Source of the DNA: Pyrrhosoma nymphula
Taxonomy: Eukaryota > Arthropoda > Insecta > Odonata > Coenagrionidae
DNA length: 64,000 nt
Assembly: GCA_963573305.1 (NCBI GenBank)
Contig: OY754331.1
Coordinates: 151,585,728 to 151,649,727, forward strand
Direction of reading: 5' to 3'
Made by a program: the position numbers and the translations under genes. The notes under the pieces are model-generated. The model saw only the letters and a list, made by a program, of their open reading frames with translations, ran no database searches and was not told the origin of the DNA. Positions 37,093 through 48,065 of the stretch are shown piece by piece; position 1 is the stretch's first letter, and each line of letters begins with the position of its first letter.

Positions 37093-37275
37093 TCACACCC
37101 TTTACCCTGAAAAAATAGGGTTTCGGTTATTTGAACCCTACAATGTTTTTTGTCTAACAGTGACAAACTCGTGTTCCAAATTTCATCAAAATCAGTACTG
37201 TGGTTTAGGAGGAGATGTGGAACATACCCACATACCCACATACATACATACATTGACTTTTATATATATAAAGAT
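37093..37275 (+). repeat. related tail-type repeat, adjacent copy
   Basis: Begins right after the preceding repeat and ends with atttcatcaaaatcagtact, then acatacccacatacccacat, and ttatatatataaagat. It parallels the tail at 37020-37092 (conserved 'atttca...tcaatc/aaaatcgt' region followed by aca-rich words and a TA-rich end). Two similar tails in tandem suggest nested or sequential insertion. Confidence 0.5.
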
Positions 37276-38837
37276 GACCGTAGCAGATAATTGGGGTTAA
37301 TGGTGGAAGAAACTAGAGGTGATTAAGTTTTCAATAGAAATGTAAATAATAGTTATGAAAAATACACTTGTGTTCAAATTATGTCTTCTAATTAGTAACT
37401 TTCCACTCATTAGTCGAGTAAAAACCAAGAATATACCGTACAGAACTTTTAACTTCCAACAGGAGCAAGTGACGATAAATTATTAAAAAGCTATGGTAAT
37501 GTGATTTCCAAGAAGTAGAAAGGCTAGAATATATATTTATTTGAAAGAAATAAAAATATTAGTTGGAAGTACTCACCAATTACTGGACTGTGAAGGATGG
37601 ATATGGATATAGCAGTAAGGAAGCAGGAACTGACCGTATAAGAGCGCACGTGATTGCGTTGATTAACGAATACGACGAAGCCCTGTGTGATAAAGAGAAA
37701 TGAGAAAATATGTGAAACAAGCACATCTTAAAACGGTCACAACGTGGAAAATTTGACATTTTGGTCTTTGCGAAACTAGGATGAGAGTAGGACAGTATGA
37801 AAGGCTTTTGGAATAATGGTATGAGGAAGTGGAGAGGAACACAAACGAGTATGAGTTAACAAATGGTTTGAGGGAGGAGATGAAATTGTTGAGGGGAATA
37901 CGTAACTGGCGGCTCAGTGGATAGTTGTTCTATGGCCAAGATGGCGTACGAGGTGGGGTATAGGGGAGGAAGTGCGGTGAACGTGGGGGGTAAAAACAAT
38001 TGAAAATATTATATGCTATGAAGGATGACAAAAGATTTTAAGAGTTTAAAAAGACTTATACTAATTATAAACGTAAACTAATTATTTTGCGGAAAAGGTT
38101 TGAAATGATTATGTTAATCAAAGGCATGAGCTAAAAAGTCGATCAACCATAAAGTATAACAGCGAATAGTTTAACAAACAATTTAACGATTGATTGGACG
38201 AATACGAGTCATTATAAAATTCTCAAGACTCAAGTTTTCGCTTATAAGAAGTGCATTCGTGCAGTTATAAAATGAACTATTATTTTAGGCCTAGAATCGT
38301 GAAACAAATATATTGCGAACTCGAAGAGAAAGCATCTTAAGTCTTTGATGACAAGTGTGATTCAGTTTTTCCACAATGGGAACTAATATGCATTCGTGAC
38401 AAACTTTTTATTACCCAAGATATAATTTTTAGAACCATCTACTGAATTAATAAGTTTCACTTGCAATATAATTTACTTGATGAGAGTTGTTGTTGACCAT
38501 TACATTATATTAGGATGTCAATGACAATAACAAATGTCATTAGAGATAAAAACTCTCTGAATTGGTAATCTAAGTTTCCACCTCAAGGTATGGAAATATA
38601 TAAATATATTTCCATACATTGAGGTGGAAAACTTAAGATTTCCAATTCAGACAATAATTTGTGTAAAACTCGGACGCTAAGCCGGCATAGAGTTGCCATC
38701 TCCACTAGCTACCGCTCATATAAAAACCAAATAGCATGTAGAAAAAATGAGACGAAATAATGTAAAAAGTCATGGTAATCAATTCAGATATAATTCTTAT
38801 TTTAGCCTACATGCAACTGAACAGTAACCGAAATAAA
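37276..38837. other. noncoding region
   Basis: No gene recognised; a fold-back repeat at 38557-38650 is the only structure. 37780-37990 is moderately purine-rich. Confidence 0.45.
38557..38650. repeat. 94-bp fold-back (inverted repeat) element
   Basis: The left arm starts ctgaattggtaatctaag and the right arm is its near-complement, ending ttaagatttccaattcag. The arms pair over almost their whole length, with a few mismatches and single-base gaps and an A/T core (atatataaatatat). It looks like a small MITE or the joined ends of one. I found no clear flanking duplication. Confidence 0.7.
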
Positions 38838-38926
38838 CACATCCAACCTCTGTACGGGCTCAACATTGCTTAACTTTGGTTGATCTTACGGGAACCGGTG
38901 TGTCAATGTGCTGGGCCTTTGCCCAA
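38838..38926 (-). mobile_element. 5S-rRNA-derived SINE (SINE3-like), copy 2
   Basis: On the minus strand it reads attgacacaccggttcccgt, then aagatcaaccaaagttaagc and aatgttgagcccg...ggttggatg, the same order as 22881-22965 on the plus strand. The A-box is recognisable (aagttaagcaatgttgagccc). The match to copy 1 includes the non-5S leader (aaaggcccagc), which supports one family. 3' end not determined. Confidence 0.65.
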
Positions 38927-41900
38927 TTATATAGGATAACTTCCCAATCTATCAAATGGGAGGCATAAAACTGCAATGAACTAGGTAAATATCAAAGCCA
39001 TCGCGCTTTGGTTATATTTACAAGCAAAGGTCAATTAAGTAACAGATAAATGATAAATAAATACATTGAGGACACCATAAATGTATAATGTGTAAAACAG
39101 CTGTTTGGTCAAAATTAATCCACTAAAATAATAATAAACTCAGCTGTTAGAAATAAAATGTCACGGAATTTTCACAGAACTTAAAGCGGAGTTCTATAGT
39201 GAAAAAGTCTGTATAGGAAAAATCATTTTTTTTTGTAATATATTTTTTAAACTGATCATTTACTTGAATTTCAAGGCCATTAAACTCGTGGATAACCTTC
39301 AGCAGGACTAATAGATGATCAGAAAAATATTATTTCACACAAAAACCTCAATCTCAGCCATGAAACACAGAAAAAAACATTTTGTGAGCACGTGGCGTAA
39401 AATTATTCCTCAAAATCGTAAAATAAATAAAATTCAGAGTCTAGATGCAAATCATATTCCCTTCTCTGAAATCCAGCTCGGAATTGGGGTGCTTCTTATT
39501 CCATGGAAAATACGGTGCACCGCGTCTGCATTTCTTTAGGAAGCCCTGAATGTCAAAATAAAGATCTTTGAAGCGGATCAGAAAACTATTCGAAAAAGCT
39601 TTTGACTGAACGTTGGCGTGCAACCTCGTCTCTTTATGCACCTACCTGCAATCTATGTATGACATTGGAAATTTCAACGACAAGAAAATATAAAATTTTA
39701 TAAAATAAAAAAGTACAAGCATCGAAAGAAGGAGTGTTCGCATCATCTGACTTTTTATTGTTTTATCGCGAACTAATATGTAATAAATTTCAGTATCGAA
39801 ACACGAGACTCAAAAGGTTCGAAAAGCCTTGAAGCATTTAAATGATGAATAAAAAATTATAAAATCAATTATTATACGGAAATATATATCATGAAAGGGG
39901 ATATAGAGGGGAAACGGAAGTTTGCTGAAAATCTATTAATTATTCTCAACGCGCCTGCTTGAATATCTGTCACCTTGCACACTAGAAAATTCCTTTGTAA
40001 TGACGTTTTCTTTTTCCTTATAATTTTTTCCTTGTATTTAAATATATTTTAATAGCTACTGCTAAATAAATTACATCATTTTTATTATTATTGCTAGATA
40101 TGCGTTCAATAAATAAATATTAGCCGCTTGTAATTCGGTGCTATGTTTTTCTCTCCGAGTCCTCTTTGATTTTTACAGGAAACAAAATCTACTTCACTAC
40201 CCTTGAAGGAAGTAATCGGATAACCCATCGGATTTTACGATTCAAATACTAAATAGGAAGGTATTAAACAATTTCCACCGGAATTTTCTGAACACTTTGG
40301 GGGAAAATAGCCCTTTAGAATCTATTTTTTCCCAGCGGTTTTCCTGTTCACAGAATGCCGTTTTGAAAACCGTTTACGTCTCCAAAATTCGGAGGAATCC
40401 TGTTAGTATATGCCCATGCCTCTCATTTCTATTGTCATTCGGATATACAGATCACACTGGACGGGCCACATATTCTTCATTCCTCTTCCTCAACCCTTGT
40501 CTATAAATCCCTTTGCTCTCCCTGGGCCAATACTCTTTCTTCTCCCACGGCGTACGGTCTCTTATCTCGCTCTCATAAGACTCCTCTGGCACATCCTGTG
40601 GTCCATTTTAGCCGCAGATGGCCTGGGCTCGGTGCTTGAAAACGGAGGTAATTTGCAACACGATGGGTTTTTGGGTAAATAGGGCAGGGAAGGAAACTAA
40701 GAGAATTGGAAGAAGGTCGGAAAGAAACACGGCGCTGTGATTAGCACAATTGATAACAAAATACGGTAACCACATTATACTACATTAGATTCTAATACAT
40801 ACATACGCTCGGACTTCGTGTGTTTACAAACAACTAAAATTTTCCTCACAGAATAGTGAAAGTCCTCATATTGCCACCAAAGAGGATGTGGAATACAGTG
40901 TCAGCACAGTAGCAATTAAATTATAAGTTTTGTTGTTGGTATTGCTCCTTGGGGATTATATGATAATGCCTCCACCACGAGTAAATAAATGGAATATTTT
41001 GGCTTGAACATTTTAGCCCAAAGTTTAACCTCTAACTGCACTCATAGATAAGGGGTTTTCCATGTGAGTAGGTTAAAATTTAATATCATTTATCGACGGT
41101 CAAAGTTGATTTAGATATTGATAAAGCCCAAAAGTAAAACAAGATACAACATTATTGACTGAACTGAGGTTTATTAACGACCATACATGTTGTTAAAACA
41201 AAGAAATTATTCATTCCAATCTTCTAGTTACACAATGAGATATTATTGTGCGGCATGTTTGCGGTACGACGTCCTGAAGACGAGGCATGACCGAAGTATG
41301 ACACGAGTCCGACTAGTTTCACACGTAATAAAGAAATTTTGTACCAGCCATCAACCACACTAAACAGGATATTACCGTTTGACTCATAATCATTGATATT
41401 TTTCCTGCCTCACGGCATATTAAATGGCAAAACATTGTTCAAGCAAAAATCTTAAAGTGCTTTTCTTCATTCGAAAGAATTTAAGAATAAATAAAACGCA
41501 TAATAATAAAAATGCGCAATCGCTTGAAAGTTCTTGATACCATGCAAGAAAATAAGTGCGGCGAAGGATAATTAAGTACCTATATCTGTACTATTAAAGC
41601 AAATAAATACTTGGATGTACCTTCCGTTATCCGTGATTTGGAAGTGCTAGGAAACTTCGCTTAGCAGAATAACTTCGCAATGCTTTATGTCAAACTCACC
41701 GGTTGGAACTCAACATTGCAGCACAACAAGTTTACTCAGAATTTCGACTGACATTTCAGGTTTTCACAAGGCCATAATAAAATGAATATATGACTTGAAA
41801 TGAGAAAGATGGATGATTGGTTATACGATACAATTAATATTTAGAAATATGATACAGGGGAAAGACATAGGTAATAATGGAGATTTGGTGGAAAATTATT

Positions 41901-42614
41901 GGGAAGTTGAAGAGAAAGCATGGTATAGGAAAGAAAAATGGGCTGTAATTCAACAATCTTATCATTGAAATGATGCTGACGGCACTATATTCATCAGGAT
42001 ATTACGCGAACTAAGGATTTGTCACAAGTGCATCGCAAGCAACAGAACATTTTTTGCTGGACAAAGCTGTCTTCCTCTCCCTATTTCGAGGTTTTGGTCC
42101 GTCTTGTCAACAGAAGAGAAGAGTTTGAGCAAAAACAATTTGGAATTGCTGTATCTTCACCCTCATGCCTACCGCAAGCGAAACACCGCATTCACTATTT
42201 CGAGGATTCAGCTTTTTTTGCTACCCCTTAGGCTGCTGCCGAATGCATTTACGAAATACCTTCTTTTCCTCTCCCTCCCGTCCCCCAAAAAAAGAATCCA
42301 CCTCCAATTGAGAACATCTGTGACCTCCCCCACCCTCCCTCCCCCCTAGGGCGACCGAAAAGGGTGTCATTCGTCATTTAGCTAGGACGAGCAAGAGGGG
42401 CGAGTCCACTGTTGGATATCGCCGAGTGCTCGGCACCTGTGCCGGCTACGACGGAGTGAGGATGGAGGTCGCAAACTAAAGTATGGAGGACATCTATTGG
42501 CGACGGCGGGACTCAGGGAACAAATTGAATGGGAGCGAAGGTGGTTCAAAAAAGTTGAAATTTATGTTTATCTATGAGCCGTCATCGCTAATATTATTTC
42601 TACAAACACCAAAA
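38927..42614. other. noncoding region
   Basis: No gene recognised. 40390-40560 and 42270-42350 are pyrimidine-rich on the plus strand and create small frames without domains. 42350-42480 is richer in CpG. Confidence 0.45.
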
Positions 42615-42618
42615 GCAT

Positions 42619-43208
42619 TGCAACGCAAGCCCGTGAAACTTGACGTCGCGAACGAATTGACTGATTTTTGGTGGGCGTAACGAGAGAAAAAACAATGAAA
42701 ACAACCTTAGCTAGTTTGAAATAACTTCAATGACAGTATTTATATATTTACAATTATTACAGTATAACACAAGCCCGTAGGCTAAATACCGTTAGCCTTG
42801 TCTTTGCAAGACGATCACAAGTGGAACCCAGCCAACACGTCCTTTCCTCGCGCGGTCCGTTGCAAAGAGAGCTGCTATGATGGCGGTACACTTTGCCAGC
42901 GCAGGAGGGGAAAAGCTGGCCAGTGGAGGAGTAGGGTGAAGAGGGGAAATGTTATCACACGTTGGATTGGTGGGAATATCCGCAGGTCGACTCGAACGTG
43001 GAAAAAGATGTCAGCACCAGCGCGGACAGTATAAAAAGAGCGCTTCTGTAGAAGCCGCGATGACCGGAGCGACCGCGCTGACCGGGGCAGATCGCTGCAC
43101 TTAGCTCTTCGCTCGGGCACTTTGACGAGACGCGAGAGTCTCCTGCGGTTTCTGAGTCTCCGAGGATTTTCGAGTCTCGAGGTTTCGAGGGGGGGAAATT
43201 TTGGCACA
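42619..43208 (-). repeat. 3' LTR of the Gypsy element (about 590 bp)
   Basis: Bounded on the plus strand by tgcaacgc at the left and ggcaca at the right, so TG...CA in element orientation. The left boundary was chosen because it makes the flanking gcat match the other end; TG at 42662 is the alternative. It is GC/CpG-rich in the middle. A TATA-like ttttata lies in element orientation near 43028-43036, and a perfect TATAAAAAG lies on the opposite strand at 43030-43038. Confidence 0.65.
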
Positions 43209-45322
43209 TCCACTGGGGGAAAATTTTTGAAAATGGAAACTGGAGAAGGGGGGGTAGAATTGCACAGCACTGACACAATTATAGAAAGTTTCTGGCTTGC
43301 TTCTCTCGATGTATGAATAACACACTTGAGGTTCAAATAACCAGACATAATAACAATATAATCACTGACAAGAATACAAATGAACATAAGTCTAGATGCT
43401 TGCATCTCTGCCCAGAGAAAGTTATTTGTGTTGTCCCCAAGGGGGTGACAGACCTAATGGCACTAAGACTAAAGATAGATTGACAACAATTTTATAAGCT
43501 AAAGAAATAAACTTTATGAATATACATATAAACACCGTAGAAATAGGCGAGAGTGGGCCTAAAATGTTTTTTTTTGTCCAAATTCAATTTTTTTTCTTAT
43601 TATTTTTTTTTTCTTTTCAAATTAAATTAGTCAGTAATTTTTTTTTTTAATGTATCCTTCTTTTGATTATTATTATTTTTTTTTATACATTCTTTTTTTT
43701 GGAATCTTTTCATGGCCCACATCTTACCGCCAGAAATTAACAATATTGGTAAACCAAATATGGCTTTGCACAGAAATAATACATCACTAGATTAATTATA
43801 TAAGACCCATAGGAAGTGATCAATTAACATTTTAGCTAGAGGTCAAAATTTCATGCCTTATAAAGTTAGGAAAAAATAAACAATACAACTGTCCATGAAA
43901 ATATGAAATCGAACTCAACGTTACTAGGAGACAGTGAGAGAACATTTCATGGGTTGCAACATAATCAAAATCAACATCCAATATAAGAATTAAAAATGTA
44001 ATAACAGTCTAACAATTACCAATAAATGGGCAGAGATATAAGAAAAGCATTAAGAAAAAACAGAAATCCTATCCACAGCAGCATAAACAGTAAATAAACC
44101 AACTACATGTCTCCAGAATGATACTACACAAAGCCAAGTGGCATAGAAATAGATTAGCATTTGCCCAATTGATGGCTTAATTGTGGAAAATGGAAAAGAT
44201 TTACAAGATCAAAAAGAAATTAGCAATAATAAACGTACGATAGGAAATATGGTGTGACTTTACAATTAATAATAATAATATGATGTGAAACATTGGTGTA
44301 ACAAATATAGAAACAAATCCCCAAATACGTCCTTAAATCCTTAAACCTAATTAAATTTTTTCATGCAAGTGAATGCATTGTTAAGCCATTGGAATTTCAA
44401 TGGAAAAATTTTTAATATAATAAAATTGACCTCTAAACAGAGGGTCAATTTGGGTCCAGGGCCGGTTAATGCCAAACGCGTTAAAGAAAGCTAAAAAGGG
44501 AAAACTAATTTAGATGGCCACACGAACGTTTTTTAATCCAAGGATAATTTTAGTTTTTTGGGGGACAAACCCCCAAAACAGCTATTAAAGCTGGGTGCTG
44601 TCTGCGGCAATTGCCGGGCGATGGGATCGCACCCCTACGCCAGAAAGTGGAGTGAAAGAATCAATCCACAAAGCCCATGAGAAAAACAATTTCATCACGG
44701 GGTGACACCCACTGTAGGGATATCACAGGAGTTCAGGCTATCAGCACAGAACAACTTTATCATTTTCCCCAAGTAAACAGCTGACTTGGGTTTAAGCACT
44801 CAGGCTCAAATTAGGCCCCAAGAATTCCAAAATCATCAGAGTTGGGTTCATAGGCTACTTGGGTTGAGCCTCTCAGACAAATTAGAACCCCTCAAATTAG
44901 GAAAACCCACAGACTATGGGTTGGACCACTTGGTCCAGAATTTCCACAATCAAAAATATTAAAGACAGCATCAACAGATCAAATCTGCCAAACCAGAACA
45001 GAGTTTACAGACCTCAAGAAGCAACACATTCCACTTTCCACAATTATTAACATAATTAATTTAAAAAGATAGTGTCTGGAGACCCATGCAGTGGCAGCAT
45101 AACATTAAACAGTATAGTGAGTGATATTGAAATAATGATTTAGATATTCATTATGTATTCAATCAATTATCATAAAATATCATTTGAAACAATGTATCAT
45201 TTTTCACCAACAATTATTATGAAGGCACAATCCAATATTTGATCATTGCACATCTTATCATCACCCTTTTAAATATATACAGTTTTACCTAGAAAATATT
45301 TTGTTCTCAAGAGACAATATTA
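43209..45322 (-). other. Gypsy internal 3' region, no recognisable gene
   Basis: Contains a T-rich (plus-strand) low-complexity zone at 43565-43700 and otherwise A+T-rich sequence. No envelope-like or other long frame is seen on the minus strand. Part of this could be later insertions. Confidence 0.45.
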
Positions 45323-46357
45323 TTACTCATGGTATTCCTTTAAATGGGAGACATGAGCTATTCTCTCCCTCCTAGGTGATACCTTCAATACTACAGTAAC
45401 TGGAGTAAGCATTTTAACAATGGCATAAGGCCATTCCCATTTGGGGAACAATTTAGCAGTTTGCTTTCTGAATTTACAGCTCAATGTATGTGTTTTCACA
45501 AGTACCTTGTCTCCAACTTTAAATTTGACTTCAGAATGGAGCTTATTATATTTTATAGTGTGTCTCTGGTGTGCAGTTTTTAAGTTTTTTAAAACATCAG
45601 ACCACAAGGAGGACATGTCTTTGTTATTGACATCCTCATTAATTAAGTCATTTGGGATTTCCCAGACATTTTTAAGTGGGTGGGGAAGTTCACGTCCCAG
45701 AAAAATCTTTGCCGGTGAATGGCCAATGCTAGAGTGCATTGCGGAATTGAAAGCAAAACACAGATCAGGAATAAATTCTTCCCACTTGTTGTGAGCAGTG
45801 CCACAAAGTACAGTCAATGCACATTTCAAATTTCTGTGGACACGTTCTGCTTGATTTGACTTAGGATAGTATGGAGAAATGAACACATGCCTAATACCAA
45901 GCTTAAAATTCATATCATGAAAGGCTTTGGCTTTAAATGCAGGGCCATTGTCTGACACAAGGAATTTAGGATAACCAAATTTAGGGAAAATCTTCCTTGA
46001 CAACAGACTTATCAACACAGAGGCACCTGCGTTTCTCATTGGTTCAATAAGTATGAACTTGGAAAACCCATCTATGATAGTTAATGCATATTCATTGCTG
46101 TTACCACTTCGAGGCATAGGACCCACGTAGTCGACGTAAATTCTCTCCCAAGGATAAGTAGCGGGAACAGAAGACATATTACCTTGAGGGAGACGGTTTA
46201 GTGGCTTTGACACCTGACATAAATGACACCGTTTAACCATTTCAGAGACTTCTCTCCTCAAATTCTCCCACCAGAATTGCCTCCCAATTTTTTCACATGT
46301 TTTGGCAATTCCCATGTGTCCAGCCGAAGGGAGAGTATGGAAATATTTAAATATCAT
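45323..46357 (-). pseudogene. Gypsy integrase (pol C-terminal fragment)
   Basis: A 344-codon frame without stops. In order: an HHCC zinc-binding region (H7, H14 in GHMG, C44, C47), then the DDE catalytic core with D76 (YVDYVGP), D136 (VSDNGPAF) and E171 (NQAERVHRN), counted from the first Met. Next come the C-terminal SH3-like part (FKVGDKVLVKTH) and a GPY/F-type module reading FPKWEWPYAIVKM. The module has Trp where Gly is usual. Integrase inserts the element's cDNA into the host chromosome. Here the frame is the tail of a polyprotein whose protease, reverse transcriptase and RNase H are deleted. It abuts the LTR remnant directly, so the first Met is not a native start. The core looks intact, implying a fairly recent deletion. 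No chromodomain is seen. Confidence 0.9.
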
Positions 46358-46405
46358 CCGAGGATTTTCGAGTCTCGAGGTTTCGAGGGGGGAAATTTTG
46401 GCACA
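46358..46405 (-). repeat. 5' LTR remnant of the Gypsy element
   Basis: About 48 bases matching 43161-43208 nearly perfectly (one G fewer in a G-run). It begins TGTGCC in element orientation and breaks off where the integrase frame starts. The flank is gcat at 46406, matching the other end of the element. Confidence 0.75.
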
Positions 46406-46409
46406 GCAT

Positions 46410-46827
46410 TAAAAAAGAACTTAAGGCAAATCGTAGAGCGAGAACAGGCACCGCAAAATGGCCAAAGCTTAAAAAATGTGTTCAAATATCTTATAGGTAT
46501 TTCTCACTAGCATTAATATTACCAGAGTTTTTGGTGGAAATAACGGTGTTGTTGTTTTGCTGTAATTTTAAGTTATTTCTATAATATTCGAAAAAACACT
46601 TTGGAAATGCGTTCAGATATATTTTATTAAAATATAATTAGTTTTCTTTGCAGCTTCAGTTCAATTCAATTCGCGTTGATTCTTCCTTCTGATGCTTTAA
46701 TTCCTCATAATCAAAACAGTTTTCCCAATAAAGGATAACGGCAGATATTTCTTTGAATTATGGCACAGTTAGAATAAGGTCAGGAATGATTTTTGAAATC
46801 GGCTTCATATTTCGTAAAAGCGGAACT
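46410..46827. other. noncoding spacer between Gypsy and LINE
   Basis: A+T-rich; no gene or repeat recognised. Confidence 0.45.
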
Positions 46828-48017
46828 AGATAAGATAGATAAGATAAGATAATATTTTTATTACTGCTGGTTACATTCAGTAACATAGTAATCGTCAATT
46901 TTAATATACACACAACAATCAAATACAAATATAATTTTAAAAACATAGAACACAATATAAAGAAAATGAGGTAAGAAGGAAATTTAATCACCTAGGCCTC
47001 CTCACAGCAGGTGCATTGATTATTAAAGAAATCACAGACATTATAAAATGCTCTGCTTAAAAGGTACTTTTTAAGTTCTAATTTAAACTTAGGAATAGAG
47101 CATATGGACTTTATGTTTAAAGGTAAATTATTAAAAATTATAGATGCTGCATGGTGAGGTCCTTTTAGGGAAAGTGAGAGATGATGGCTATAAATATGGA
47201 TATCATGAGTACTGCGAGTATGGTATGAGTGGAAACTGCGATTATCAGGAAAGAGATGTGGATTTTCTTTGACAAAAATAGCACAATGTAGGATATATAG
47301 TGAAGGTAGGGTTAAGATGTTGTGCTTCTGAAAAAGGGGGCGACCGGGGGTGCGATATGGTAGCTGTAGCATTGCCTTCAAAGCTTGTTTTTGAAGGGAG
47401 AAGACAGTTTTACTAAAGCTGTCATGACCCCAGAATATTACTCCATAAGTGAGGAAGGATTGAATTTTTGCATGGAATAGCAACATCAAGACATTAAGAG
47501 AAATAATGGGAGCCAGTCTTCTAATCATGAAGATCCCTATTGTTAGGTTACTTGCGATTCTCTTTATATGAGTGTGCCAGCTCAGGTCTTGACTCACGGA
47601 AAGACCTAGAAATCTAGTATTTGATGACCGCACAATATGGCTATCATTAATCTTTAGTAGAAGGCTCGTGCTTGGAGGAGCCCTTTTTAAGTGAAATTGT
47701 AGATATACTGTTTTCTGAATGTTTAGGTGTAGCTTATTTGCGAGGCACCACTGGGACATACTATTAATAGATGTTTTAGCTGCAGTACTCAATAAGGCTG
47801 TGTCATTTGATGTGATTAAACAGGTTGAGTCGTCGGCGTATAATATGGGTTGGCTGCAAGAAATGGAGTCTGTGAGATAATTTATAAAAATAATAAATAA
47901 CAAAGGTCCTAATATGGATCCTTGGGGTACACCCTGAAGAACTTTCTGGGATTTAGAAAAGACAGGAATAGGGCCATTAGGGGTATGGTCAGTGTATTTG
48001 ACCACTTGTTGTCGATT
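46828..48017 (-). mobile_element. CR1/Jockey-like non-LTR retrotransposon, 5'-truncated
   Basis: Minus-strand LINE keeping the second half of the reverse transcriptase, the C-terminal part of ORF2 and a short 3' UTR. The 3' end is a microsatellite tail (atctt/atct units, 46828-46852), as in CR1/L2/Jockey-group LINEs, rather than a poly(A). The 5' break lies near 48017, just inside the conserved NRQQVV motif, next to an unrelated hairpin at 48024-48065. 5' truncation is the normal outcome of target-primed reverse transcription. No target duplication could be defined. Confidence 0.8.
46992..48017 (-). pseudogene. non-LTR reverse transcriptase, C-terminal half
   Basis: An open frame of about 340 codons with no internal stop. 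It contains GVPQGSILGPLLF (RT block 4), the catalytic YADD (ILYADDST, block 5), a HLNIQKT segment (block 6) and FLGL...LSWHTHI (block 7). The thumb and C-terminal region follow, with FLTYGVIFWG and the family-typical ILTLPSLYILHC and HSYHTRS segments. Blocks 0-3 and the whole endonuclease are missing. The remaining frame is uninterrupted through its terminal TAG/TAA-type stop at about 46992, so it was inserted already truncated and has decayed little. The intact enzyme copies LINE RNA into nicked chromosomal DNA. Clade assignment (CR1/L2/Jockey group) is by general resemblance only. Confidence 0.85.
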
Positions 48018-48023
48018 TATACG

Positions 48024-48065
48024 ATCCCGGACGATAGTCGACTTTTGTCGATTATCATCCGGGAT
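48024..48065. repeat. 19-bp inverted repeat with TTTT loop
   Basis: atcccggacgatagtcgac (48024-48042) and gtcgattatcatccgggat (48047-48065) pair at 17 of 19 positions around a 4-base loop. A further related word, gtcgatttatacgatcccgg, begins at 48011. It lies immediately beside the broken end of the LINE. Confidence 0.7.

Larger units (their letters stand above)
42619..46405 (-). mobile_element. Gypsy-type LTR retrotransposon, internally deleted
   Basis: The element lies on the minus strand. Its right end (46358-46405) and the right end of the LTR at 42619-43208 share about 48 bases in the same orientation (aggattttcgagtctcgagg ... aaattttggcaca), as 5' and 3' LTRs should. The outer ends are TG...CA, flanked by the same 4-bp gcat at 42615-42618 and 46406-46409. 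Between them only the integrase end of pol survives. Gag, protease, reverse transcriptase, RNase H and most of the 5' LTR are gone. About 2.1 kb with no recognisable gene separates the integrase stop from the 3' LTR. I see no convincing polypurine tract just before the 3' LTR, which slightly weakens the boundary call. Confidence 0.75.

Noticed and set aside
42875..43405. 176-codon minus-strand frame and overlapping shadows
   Set aside because: Lies mostly in the Gypsy LTR, which is GC-rich and noncoding.
44605..44645. Primer-binding-site-like sequence (tggcgtaggggtgcgatccc on the minus strand)
   Set aside because: It lies in the 3' internal region of the Gypsy element, not next to a 5' LTR, and I cannot match it to a particular tRNA end.
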